This document shows, one piece after another, positions 1-6,603 of a stretch of 34,122 nt of DNA. The DNA comes from Akkermansia muciniphila (GTDB lineage: Bacteria; Verrucomicrobiota; Verrucomicrobiia; Chthoniobacterales; Chthoniobacteraceae). Below the pieces are notes generated by a model. The model saw nothing but the letters and a program-made list of their open reading frames with translations, had not been told where the DNA came from and did not search any database. The translations under genes and the position numbers were made by a program. Positions within the stretch are counted from its first letter, which is position 1. Every line of letters starts with the position of its first letter. The stretch is taken from positions 1-34,122 of the forward strand of contig CAMCIN010000009.1 in NCBI GenBank assembly GCA_945874745.1, given 5' to 3'.

Positions 1-2
1 TG

Positions 3-3000
3 ACGGTCCCACAACTCGCGTCGCTTTCGACCGTCCAGATGACCGGTCTGACGACCGCGCAGGTGGAGGCCTTCACCACCGCTCAGGCGCGCGCTCTGGG
101 GTTGAGCCAGCTTGTGGCTTTGGGGAGTGCCCAGATTCGCGCGATGGAAGCAGTTGATTTGGCGGCTCTGCGAACAGCGCAGCTTGTCGCGTTGAAGACT
201 GCGCAGGTGGCGGCTCTGACCACGACCCAGCTCGGGGCACTCGTGACGGAGCAGATGGCTGCCCTCACAGGAGTCCAAGTGCGGGCGCTCACCACGGAGC
301 AGGTGGCTTCGATCTCGACTGTTGCGCTCTCTGTTTTGACGCTCGGCCAGCTTGCTGCACTGACCACCAATCAGTTGCAGGCGCTGTCCGCGGAGAGCGT
401 GCGGACGCTTTCAAGCGTGCAGGTGGGCGGTTTTGTCACCGCTCAGATTCCAGGCTTTACGACAGAGCAAATTGGAGCGCTGACCTCTGTGCAGATTCGG
501 GGCTTTAACAGCGCGCAGGTGGCGTCACTCAATTCCGGCCAGGTCCAGGCGCTGACCACCGTGACTGTAGGCGCGCTTTCGGTGGGGCAGGTGGCGGCGT
601 TGACTTCGGTTCAGGTGGCGGCCTTGACCACGGCTCAGAGTGGAGTCTTGAGCGCTGCGCAGGCGGCAGCGCTTTCTGTTGTCCAGGTGCGCTCGCTGAC
701 CAGCAGTCAGGTGGCCGTTCTCACCACTGCGGCCACAACTGCTTTGTCTGCGGACCAAATTAGGGTGCTGACGAGCACCCAGCTGCGTGCATTGACCACG
801 GAGGGAGTCGGGGCTTTTACGACGGACCGGATGGCGGCCCTTTCCAGTACGCAGTTTACGGCTCTGCGGGACGAACAGCTCGCGGCGCTGACAACGGTGC
901 AGGTGCGGGCTCTGAAAACCTCGCAGCTTTCTGCGCTCAATTCACGGCAGGTTGCCGCGCTCGAAACTGTGGACCTAGCCGTGCTGACGGCTTTGCAGGT
1001 GGGCGGGCTGACTACCGGGCAGGTGGCCGGCCTGACGACGTTGCACGCTGGGGCATTGACTTCGGCACAGGTGCCGGGACTGAGTCTCGCGCAGATCCGT
1101 TCGCTGACGAGCGCCCAGATCGCGGCGCTTGGCATCGCCACTTCGACCGCATTGCGTTCCGACCAGATTGCGATTCTCTCGAGCACTCAGGTGCGGGCTC
1201 TGACAACAACAGCGGTTGAGGCTCTCACAACGCGTCAAGTGGCTGCGCTGACCGCTGCGCAGGTCGGGGCGCTGACCGCTGCGCAAGTGGCTGCGTTCAA
1301 CACGGCTCAGGCGAGAATTTTGGCAGTCGCGCAACTGGCGGCAATGAGCTCCTCTCAGATTCAGGCTCTGGAAACAACAGACTTGGAGGTGTTGACTAGC
1401 GGCCAGATCCGGGCTTTCACAACGGCGCAGGTCCCGGTCTTCACCACCGACCAGCTTTCGGCGTTTGGCACGGCCCAGGTCGCTGCGCTGACCACGCAGC
1501 AGGTCAGGGCGTTGGCGACCCAACAGCTTGCGGCGTTTACGGAGGAGGACCTCGGGGCGCTCAGCGCCGCGCAGGTGCTGGCGCTTGGCACGGCCCAGTT
1601 GCGGGCGCTCGAGACTGAAGGTCTGGGAGCACTTTCCTCGGGCCAGCTTGCGGCACTTTCGTTGGTTCAGATCGCAGGGTTGAGCACGGATCAGGTTGGT
1701 GCGCTCAGTTCCACCCAGATACGGGGGCTGAGTGCCGGGCAGTTATCGGCCCTGAGCACCCGCCAAATTCAAGCACTTACCTCGAGCAACTTTGGCGCTC
1801 TCTCCACGGGCCAGTTGAGGGGCCTCAAAACACAACAGATCTCGGCGTTGACTACCGACCAACTGTCTGCTTTGCGCTCCGCACAGGCGGCTTCTCTGAG
1901 CAGTTCCCAGATTAGGGCGCTGACAAGCAGCCAGGTTGCCTCTCTTTCCACGCTGGCCACTACCGCCTTGACGACTGCGCACGTCGTCACCCTGACGACC
2001 GCTCAGGTGGGGGCGCTGGCGCCGGATAACATCGGCGCATTGAGCCTCACTCAGACGTCTAGGCTGTCCCAAGCGCATTTTAAGGCCTTCACGACGGCGC
2101 AACTTGTGGCGCTGACTACCGCGCAGGCGAGGGCGTTGACCTCTGTGCAGGCAGCGGCGTTCAACTCCGCTCAGGTGCAGGCGCTGGAGGCGGAGGATGT
2201 GGCGGCCCTGACTACTGGCCTTTTGCGGACCCTCTCAACGGCCCATATCTCAGCCTTTACGACGACTCAGGTTGGGTCGCTCAGTTCTGCGCATTTCCGC
2301 GCGCTCACAGTTGACCACGTTCGGGCCCTGACGTTGGAGCAGGTGGGGGCCCTTTCGGGCGCGAATTTGGTGGCGCTCACAACGACCCAGATTGGCTCTC
2401 TGCGCAGTGTGCAGTTGCAGGCGCTGAGCACCGATGCCCTTGTGTCGGTGAGTGCAGCCCAAGTGAAGGCATTGAACACGGCGCAGTTGCCTGGATTGAC
2501 CACGGACCAGATGGGGGCACTCTCCACCCTCCAAGTGCGTGCATTGAGTACGTTACAGGTTGCCGGACTGAGCACCGCACAGGTTCAGGGGCTTGGAACA
2601 GCAAACTTCGCGGCGCTTTCAAGTCTGCAGGTTGCGGGGTTCTCGACGGTTCAGGTGGGTGCCTTTACCACAGAGGCCGCGGCCGCGTTGACTGCGGGCC
2701 AGGCCGCTGCGTTGAGCCTGTCCCAGGTGAGGGCGCTCCGCAGTATTCAGGTTGCCGCGCTTTCTACCTCAGCAATGTTGGCTCTCACGAGTTCCCAAGT
2801 GGCGGTCCTTTCGACGGGCCAGCTACAGGCAATCCGTACGGAAGGGCTTGAATTGTTATCGTCTCGGCAGCTTGCTGCCCTTTCGAGTGTCCAAATGGGC
2901 AGCCTGACCACTGTTCAGATCGTGGCGCTTACGACATTGCAAGTGCCGGTGCTGACGACCGCGCAGGTCAGAGCACTGGGCGCTACCCAGTTGGCAGCCT

Positions 3001-3296
3001 TGGAGACACAGGATGTGGGTGCTCTCACAGGAGCCCAGCTTGGGGCCTTCAGGCTCAATACGGCCGAGGCGTTCGCGCTCTCGACAAGCCAGATTGTGGC
3101 TCTGACTACAGCGGCGGTTCGGGGCATGACCACGAGTCAGTTGCGCACGCTGAGCACGGAGCAGGTTGTGGCAATTGCCAGCACCCAAATGAGCGCGATG
3201 TCCACGACACAGCTTTGGGCGTTCACCTCCACTCAGGTGATGGCAATTACCTCATTGCAGCAGGCGCCGCTGACTCCTGCACAGCTCAATGCGCTC
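3..3296 (+). repeat. 24-bp tandem coding repeat (octads) with 408-bp higher-order period
   Basis: Each repeat unit is 24 bp, encoding eight residues. From 51 to 3050 there are 125 units with no indel. One 30-bp unit (3051-3080, ten residues) follows, then nine more 24-bp units. Position 4 of the octad is Gln in most units. Units 5, 12 and 15 of each block of 17 never carry Gln there, which gives a 7-7-3 spacing and a 136-residue (408-bp) superunit. The DNA of neighbouring units differs widely at synonymous sites, so the repeat is far clearer in protein than in nucleotide sequence. It is not a CRISPR array: there are no unique spacers and the frame stays open throughout. Confidence 0.92.
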
Positions 3297-3308
3297 TACC
3301 ACGCTTAG
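3..3308 (+). CDS. Giant octapeptide-repeat protein, 5'-truncated by window edge
   Basis: The reading frame is open from the first complete codon, so the ATG at 39 is an internal methionine and the true start lies upstream. About 1,101 residues are visible. They are almost entirely tandem octads of consensus [ST][TS]xQ[VLI]x[AG][LF]; I count 135 from position 51, plus two before it. The protein is rich in Ala, Thr, Ser, Leu, Val and Gln, poor in charge, and I saw no Cys. The frame ends in YHA right after the last octad, with no recognisable anchor, sorting signal or globular domain. The T-x-x-Q pattern resembles a helix N-capping box, so an array of short helical turns is possible, but a beta-solenoid cannot be excluded. 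Similar repeats occur, from memory, in large proteobacterial exoproteins. Function is unknown; a surface or secreted role is a guess. Confidence 0.85.
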   Translation, partial: TVPQLASLSTVQMTGLTTAQVEAFTTAQARALGLSQLVALGSAQIRAMEAVDLAALRTAQLVALKTAQVAALTTTQLGALVTEQMAALTGVQVRALTTEQVASISTVALSVLTLGQLAALTTNQLQALSAESVRTLSSVQVGGFVTAQIPGFTTEQIGALTSVQIRGFNSAQVASLNSGQVQALTTVTVGALSVGQVAALTSVQVAALTTAQSGVLSAAQAAALSVVQVRSLTSSQVAVLTTAATTALSADQIRVLTSTQLRALTTEGVGAFTTDRMAALSSTQFTALRDEQLAALTTVQVRALKTSQLSALNSRQVAALETVDLAVLTALQVGGLTTGQVAGLTTLHAGALTSAQVPGLSLAQIRSLTSAQIAALGIATSTALRSDQIAILSSTQVRALTTTAVEALTTRQVAALTAAQVGALTAAQVAAFNTAQARILAVAQLAAMSSSQIQALETTDLEVLTSGQIRAFTTAQVPVFTTDQLSAFGTAQVAALTTQQVRALATQQLAAFTEEDLGALSAAQVLALGTAQLRALETEGLGALSSGQLAALSLVQIAGLSTDQVGALSSTQIRGLSAGQLSALSTRQIQALTSSNFGALSTGQLRGLKTQQISALTTDQLSALRSAQAASLSSSQIRALTSSQVASLSTLATTALTTAHVVTLTTAQVGALAPDNIGALSLTQTSRLSQAHFKAFTTAQLVALTTAQARALTSVQAAAFNSAQVQALEAEDVAALTTGLLRTLSTAHISAFTTTQVGSLSSAHFRALTVDHVRALTLEQVGALSGANLVALTTTQIGSLRSVQLQALSTDALVSVSAAQVKALNTAQLPGLTTDQMGALSTLQVRALSTLQVAGLSTAQVQGLGTANFAALSSLQVAGFSTVQVGAFTTEAAAALTAGQAAALSLSQVRALRSIQVAALSTSAMLALTSSQVAVLSTGQLQAIRTEGLELLSSRQLAALSSVQMGSLTTVQIVALTTLQVPVLTTAQVRALGATQLAALETQDVGALTGAQLGAFRLNTAEAFALSTSQIVALTTAAVRGMTTSQLRTLSTEQVVAIASTQMSAMSTTQLWAFTSTQVMAITSLQQAPLTPAQLNALYHA

Positions 3309-3724
3309 TGGACTGTAACAGCTAAACTTTCGTGCAGCGAGCCGCCCCGATGGCGGTCCGGTTCGCCGTACTGGGAGACAACGGTTGGAGGGGGCGGCGG
3401 GGATTAACCTGCCGGCCCCTGGCTAGCAGCTTCCGGCCTATGCAGCTGAGGAGAAATCCTGTTTTTTGGGTGTCTTGGTCCTTCCTCAAGTCGTGCACAG
3501 ACGATGCTCCGCACATTGACCAAGCAGTGACGGGGCGAGTCACGCGGTGCTGGGCGCCAAGCGAGGGCAGAGGGCAAACCCCCCTCTTTTGTCAGCGATC
3601 TCCCAATACGGCAGCAGGTTTCGGGGTTGCTCGGCGGTGCAGAGGGCCGACGAGATTGTTTTGAGCGTCAGCTCTCCACCGAGTTCCAAGGGGCGCAGAG
3701 GGATGGCGTCTTTTTGCGGCTTGT
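3309..3724. other. 416-bp intergenic region, no convincing gene
   Basis: This stretch lies between the stop of the repeat gene and the stop of the minus-strand hypothetical gene, so the two genes converge on it. Short ORFs on both strands (for example 3332-3664) have no recognisable motif and arginine- and proline-rich, shadow-like composition. It contains a strong GC-rich inverted repeat at 3390-3419 and a shorter one near 3526-3542 (GTGAC, 7-nt loop, GTCAC). I looked for tRNA, tmRNA, SRP RNA and RNase P signatures and found none. Confidence 0.6.
3390..3419. terminator. GC-rich inverted repeat downstream of the repeat gene (possible terminator)
   Basis: The arms can pair for seven base pairs (one G-T) around the loop GATTAA, then one mismatch, then four more G-C pairs. 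It lies 82 bp after the stop of the repeat gene, in a convergent intergenic region. No T-tract follows on either strand, so it is not a textbook intrinsic terminator. It could still stop or protect the end of a transcript. Confidence 0.35.
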
Positions 3725-4252
3725 TTAGTGGACCGCGGCGGAGTGCTTTGCCGGGTCAAGTTGGAGTGTTGGATCTTCCTCAATCAGGGCGGCCAGTGTG
3801 TCCCAACCCTCGGAGTCGAGCGACTGGAACGTGTTGAGGTAGATGGCGAGCAAATGGGAATCGTAGCGGCTGCGCAGACCGGTGATGACCCGCAGCAGAT
3901 CCTCTTTCGAGGGCGCCTGCGGAAGCACTTCCACCGTGCCATTTTCGTCGTGGGCAATTCCAAAGCCGTCCAGGAAATCGCAGAGCAGGCCCTTGTGTGA
4001 GCCCACCAGCCAGGCCTGCAGCAGATGGGCTGCGATGGAGTCGTGCTGGCGGCGACGCGCTTTATCGGCCAGCCAGAGGTGCTGTTCCGCCCTGGATTTG
4101 CGCTCCACAAAGACTGGGCGGAGGTTGTGTGCCTTGGCGAGACTGTCGACCGCGGCCTTGTACAGAGGCTTCTGGACCTCGTGGAGGTCGGCAAAGATGC
4201 GCGCGGCGGTCTCGAGGGGCAGTTGGGCGAAGATTTCGTGGGGGTTAAGCAT
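3725..4252 (-). CDS. Conserved-looking hypothetical protein, 175 aa
   Basis: The frame begins MLNPHEIF and encodes a soluble, mainly helical-looking protein with no signal peptide, membrane segment or catalytic motif that I recognise. Stretches such as AAHLLQAWLVG and LLCDFLDGFGIAHDENG look like genuine globular sequence. Acidic and aliphatic residues are balanced, unlike the arginine-rich shadow frames opposite. From memory, similar short proteins are annotated as hypothetical in Verrucomicrobia, but I could not verify this. No clear Shine-Dalgarno sequence precedes the ATG. It is divergently arranged with rlmN across an 83-bp gap, so the two may share a control region. The overlapping minus-strand ORF 3784-4287 and the plus-strand ORFs here are judged to be shadows. 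No function is assigned. Confidence 0.7.
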   Translation of the reverse strand: MLNPHEIFAQLPLETAARIFADLHEVQKPLYKAAVDSLAKAHNLRPVFVERKSRAEQHLWLADKARRRQHDSIAAHLLQAWLVGSHKGLLCDFLDGFGIAHDENGTVEVLPQAPSKEDLLRVITGLRSRYDSHLLAIYLNTFQSLDSEGWDTLAALIEEDPTLQLDPAKHSAAVH

Positions 4253-4297
4253 ACGCGGAAGCCCGTGAGGGTAGAAGTCTGCGGCAAAAGCGGAAGT

Positions 4298-4327
4298 CGA
4301 AAGTCAGTTGCCGTGCCGCAACTTTCG
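4298..4327 (+). promoter_or_regulatory. Two-part hairpin abutting the rlmN ribosome binding site
   Basis: An outer stem CGAAA/TTTCG and an inner stem GTTGC/GCAAC, separated by a 4-nt left-hand bulge, enclose the loop CGTGCC. The right arm ends in the first G of the GGAGAGG sequence that serves as the rlmN Shine-Dalgarno. The element could limit ribosome access or mark the 5' end of the rlmN message. Its regulatory role is inferred from position only. Confidence 0.4.
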
Positions 4328-4335
4328 GAGAGGAT

Positions 4336-5427
4336 ATGGAGATGAGCGTAGCAGGGCAGAAAGAATCAATCTATGGCACCACGCTTTCGGGCTTGCGCGA
4401 GTGCATGCAGGAATGGAGACAGCCCGCCTACCGGGCTGCCCAGGTGCTGGAATGGCTCTATGCCAAGCGGGTGGAGGGTTTTGCGCAGATGAGCAGCCTG
4501 CCCGCCGCATTGAGGGCCGCACTGGAGGAGCGCTTTGAATTTGCAACGCTCGAACCGGTGCGGGTGCTTGGGTCCGAGGATACCACGCGCAAGTACCTCT
4601 TCCGGCTCGGGGACGGGGCGCTCATTGAGACGGTTTTGATCCCCGCTTCGCCCGCTCTTTATGGGGAAACCTCGGACCGCCGGACGCTTTGCGTCTCCAC
4701 GCAGGTCGGGTGCGCCTACGGGTGCAAGTTCTGCGCCAGCGGCCTGGACGGGTGGAGTCGCAACTTGAGCGCGGGCGAGATCGTGGGACAGATTGTGCGC
4801 GTGGAAAAACTCAGTGGTGAGCGGGTGAGCAACTTGGTTTTTATGGGAATGGGGGAGCCTCTGGCCAACTTCAAGAATCTGCAGCCGGCTCTTGAGATTC
4901 TCAACGCCCCGTGGGGCGTGGAGATTGGCGCGCGCCGGATCACGATTTCCACCAGTGGCCTTGCGCCGCAGATTCGCCTGCTGGCGGAGCTGCCAATGCA
5001 GGTGCGGCTTGCCGTTTCGTTGCACGGGGCGACGGACCTGGTGAGGGAGCAGATCATGCCGGTGAACAAAAAGTATCCTTTGGCCCAGTTGCTGGAGGCG
5101 TGCGAATATTTCGCGCAGAGGCGCAAGCAGCGGATCACCTTCGAGTACATCCTGATCCGCGGGGTGAACGACCGGGTGGAGGATGCAGCGGCGTTGGTGG
5201 AGGTGGCGCGTCGCGTGGAGGCAAAGGTCAACTGCATTCCCTACAACACCGTCGAGGGGTTGGAGTGGGAGCGGCCAGAGGAAGCTCAGCAGGATGCCTT
5301 TATGGCGGTACTTAAACGGGGCGGGACGGCTGCCACGCTGCGCCGGGAGAAGGGGCATGACATTGCTGCAGCCTGCGGGCAGCTGCGCCGCCAAACTCAG
5401 GTGGAGCGGGGCCAGGGCCCGGCCTGA
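4336..5427 (+). CDS. rlmN: 23S rRNA (adenine-2503-C2)/tRNA A37 methyltransferase RlmN
   Basis: This is a radical-SAM enzyme that methylates C2 of A2503 in 23S rRNA and A37 in some tRNAs, acting in the cytoplasm. The 363-aa protein has the family's usual length. The iron-sulfur motif CAYGCKFC lies near residues 130-137, preceded by the conserved LCVSTQVGC segment. The SAM-binding FMGMGEPL motif is at about residue 170. The C-terminal AAACGQL supplies the second catalytic cysteine that carries the methyl group. ISTSGLAPQI and LAVSLHGA are also typical. GGAGAGG lies 2 nt before the ATG at 4336 and 8 nt before the in-frame ATG at 4342, so the true start may be 4342 (MSVAGQ). It is transcribed divergently from the hypothetical gene on its left. 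Confidence 0.95.
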   Translation: MEMSVAGQKESIYGTTLSGLRECMQEWRQPAYRAAQVLEWLYAKRVEGFAQMSSLPAALRAALEERFEFATLEPVRVLGSEDTTRKYLFRLGDGALIETVLIPASPALYGETSDRRTLCVSTQVGCAYGCKFCASGLDGWSRNLSAGEIVGQIVRVEKLSGERVSNLVFMGMGEPLANFKNLQPALEILNAPWGVEIGARRITISTSGLAPQIRLLAELPMQVRLAVSLHGATDLVREQIMPVNKKYPLAQLLEACEYFAQRRKQRITFEYILIRGVNDRVEDAAALVEVARRVEAKVNCIPYNTVEGLEWERPEEAQQDAFMAVLKRGGTAATLRREKGHDIAAACGQLRRQTQVERGQGPA

Positions 5428-5538
5428 TGCCTGCTGGGCGGTTGGGCTGCAGGTAAGCGGTATGCGGGAAAACCGGACGGGAAATTCCCTGAAAGGACGG
5501 GGTGGAGAGAAAAAATCGGTTTACACGGTGGGGAGCCT

Positions 5539-6219
5539 GTGTTCAGAACAGCAGACATGGCCGACGAGCACGAGCAACCGGAGCGCGAGTGGGACGAATA
5601 CGAGTGGGAGCGTTTTCTTCAGAACCAGGATCTGAGGACCGAGCGGTATTTGGAGCTGCTTGAAAGGTACGTGGATCATCCGGAGCGGGATGTTCTCATC
5701 GCTAAGGAGATGGGCTGGTTTGATTTTGCGGCTGGGGAGGATGGCTGGGAGGCCTCCTGCGCCGGGGAAGAGGAGGAGTTGGAGCGGTTCGAGTGCGAGT
5801 TGGACGGGGAGGGGGAGGCGGATGCAGACGAGGAAGCTCTGGAGGAACACCCGTTGTACCGGATTGCGTTTGACCTGACGGTCTGGCTCGACAGCGCGCT
5901 GGAGGCGCGTGGCGAGCGGGTCACCGAGCATCCCGCAGCCATGGAACTGGCCAAGCAGACGTGCATTTTGGGAGGCAAAGTGGCGGCCGCCTTGAGCGGG
6001 CCGGAGGAATCGGAGCTTGGGATGACCATCGCCTACCTGAAGCGGGCGCTGCGTGCCGCAAATCTGGCGCTCAACGCCTATGCGGAGGTGCACCGGGAAC
6101 ACTTGTTGGGCCGGGTGCGCGACAAGCAACTGCGGTCGCGTCTGTTTCAAGTGCGCGACGCGGTGGTGGTGTTAATCGGGGAGACGCGGGCGGAGTGGAA
6201 GCGCAGGCTTGAGCGATAG
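5539..6219 (+). CDS. Acidic hypothetical protein, about 226 aa
   Basis: I do not recognise this family. The N-terminal half is very rich in Glu, Asp and Trp (EWDEYEWERF; EEEELERFECELDGEGEADADEEA). The C-terminal half, from about residue 105, looks like a helical bundle (HPLYRIAFDLTVWLDSALEARGE; AYLKRALRAANLALNAYAEVH). No signal peptide, membrane span or nucleotide-binding motif is visible. The frame opens at a GTG with GGAG only 3 nt upstream; an ATG at 5557 (MADEHEQ) is an equally reasonable start. It lies between rlmN and the dcw leader, 111 bp after rlmN, and may be cotranscribed with rlmN. The Glu codons and the length of the open frame support a real gene, but function cannot be given. 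The helical half might mediate protein interactions; this is speculation. Confidence 0.75.
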   Translation: MFRTADMADEHEQPEREWDEYEWERFLQNQDLRTERYLELLERYVDHPERDVLIAKEMGWFDFAAGEDGWEASCAGEEEELERFECELDGEGEADADEEALEEHPLYRIAFDLTVWLDSALEARGERVTEHPAAMELAKQTCILGGKVAAALSGPEESELGMTIAYLKRALRAANLALNAYAEVHREHLLGRVRDKQLRSRLFQVRDAVVVLIGETRAEWKRRLER

Positions 6220-6291
6220 CCAAGGCGCGGGGGTTGGAGCAGCGGCAGGGACCGGAGTGGGCGGTTGGGCGGTTTGCTGGGGTGTGGCTGA

Positions 6292-6318
6292 GGGAGAGGA
6301 GGGAGGAGGGAGGAGGGG
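6292..6318 (+). other. Putative G-quadruplex motif
   Basis: Four runs of three or more guanines (6292-6294, 6301-6303, 6308-6310, 6315-6318) are separated by loops of 6, 4 and 4 nt, which satisfies the canonical G3+N1-7 pattern. It lies on the non-template strand about 285 bp before mraZ. It may fold in DNA or in the leader transcript; alternatively it is a simple GGGAGGA purine repeat. Confidence 0.5.
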
Positions 6319-6494
6319 ACGGATTGAAATCCGGGGGTGGAAAGTGGCCATTGTGCCTTCAAAAGAGCCTTTGCAGGCACCTCTGGCAGTCCTGAGCGAC
6401 GAGTGCCGAGGAGGGGAATCGCGCGACGGGTGGGGGGTGGTTGTTTTTCAGAGAAAAAAAGAGTCAGAAAGCAGGTGCGGAGCATTGACCAAAA

Positions 6495-6539
6495 TGGGGG
6501 CGGGTGGCACAAAGTGGGGCGAAGTAGGGCATAGTGGTG
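6495..6539 (+). promoter_or_regulatory. MraZ operator: five TGGGN-type boxes with 10-bp spacing
   Basis: The boxes TGGGG (6495), TGGCA (6505), TGGGG (6515), TAGGG (6525) and TGGTG (6535) begin exactly 10 bp apart with 5-nt spacers, and the third box sits in an AAAGTGGGG context. Known MraZ operators consist of TGGGN or AAAGTG-type direct repeats at 10-bp spacing, read by the MraZ ring from one face of the DNA. Its position 65-109 bp before mraZ matches autoregulation of the dcw cluster. The possible -35 element TTGACC lies directly upstream. Confidence 0.8.
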
Positions 6540-6603
6540 CGGTTGCCCTTTCTCTTTACCCACGGCATCAACCCTTCCTGCTAAAACTTAAACTTCTCTA
6601 CAA

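Larger units (their letters stand above)
6220..6603 (+). other. 384-bp G-rich leader upstream of the dcw cluster
   Basis: No convincing gene is present; the plus-strand ORF 6209-6607 is low-complexity Gly/Arg/Glu. The region is strikingly G- and A-rich on the coding strand. It contains a four-run G tract (6292-6318), a short hairpin CGGAT-TGAA-ATCCG (6320-6333) and a run of five MraZ-type boxes (6495-6539). A possible -35 TTGACC sits at 6485-6490, but I see no convincing -10 at the right spacing. It very likely carries the main dcw promoter. Confidence 0.7.

Noticed and set aside
39-41. ATG at 39 as start of the repeat protein
   Set aside because: The same frame is open upstream to position 3 and already shows octads (TVPQLASL, STVQMTGL), so this is an internal methionine.
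83-3188. Many other-frame ORFs inside the repeat gene (for example 707-1186 -, 975-1523 -, 1743-2102 -, 2250-2534 -, 2856-3188 -)
   Set aside because: They inherit open frames and periodicity from the 24-bp repeat. Their products are Ser/Ala/Cys- or Arg/Gln/His-rich mirror patterns with no independent features.
3-3296. CRISPR array
   Set aside because: The 24-bp periodicity is coding, continuous and without spacers.
3-3308. TAL-effector-like repeat protein
   Set aside because: The LTTAQVAAL phrase resembles the first helix of a TALE repeat, but the period here is 8 residues rather than 33-35 and no variable di-residue is present.
3332-3664. Small plus-strand ORFs in the intergenic region
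   Set aside because: No motif, low-quality composition, overlapping frames on both strands, and no ribosome binding site; treated as chance.
4366-5394. 342-aa minus-strand ORF opposite rlmN
   Set aside because: Fully antisense to a clear radical-SAM gene; His/Pro/Arg-rich shadow of high-GC coding sequence.
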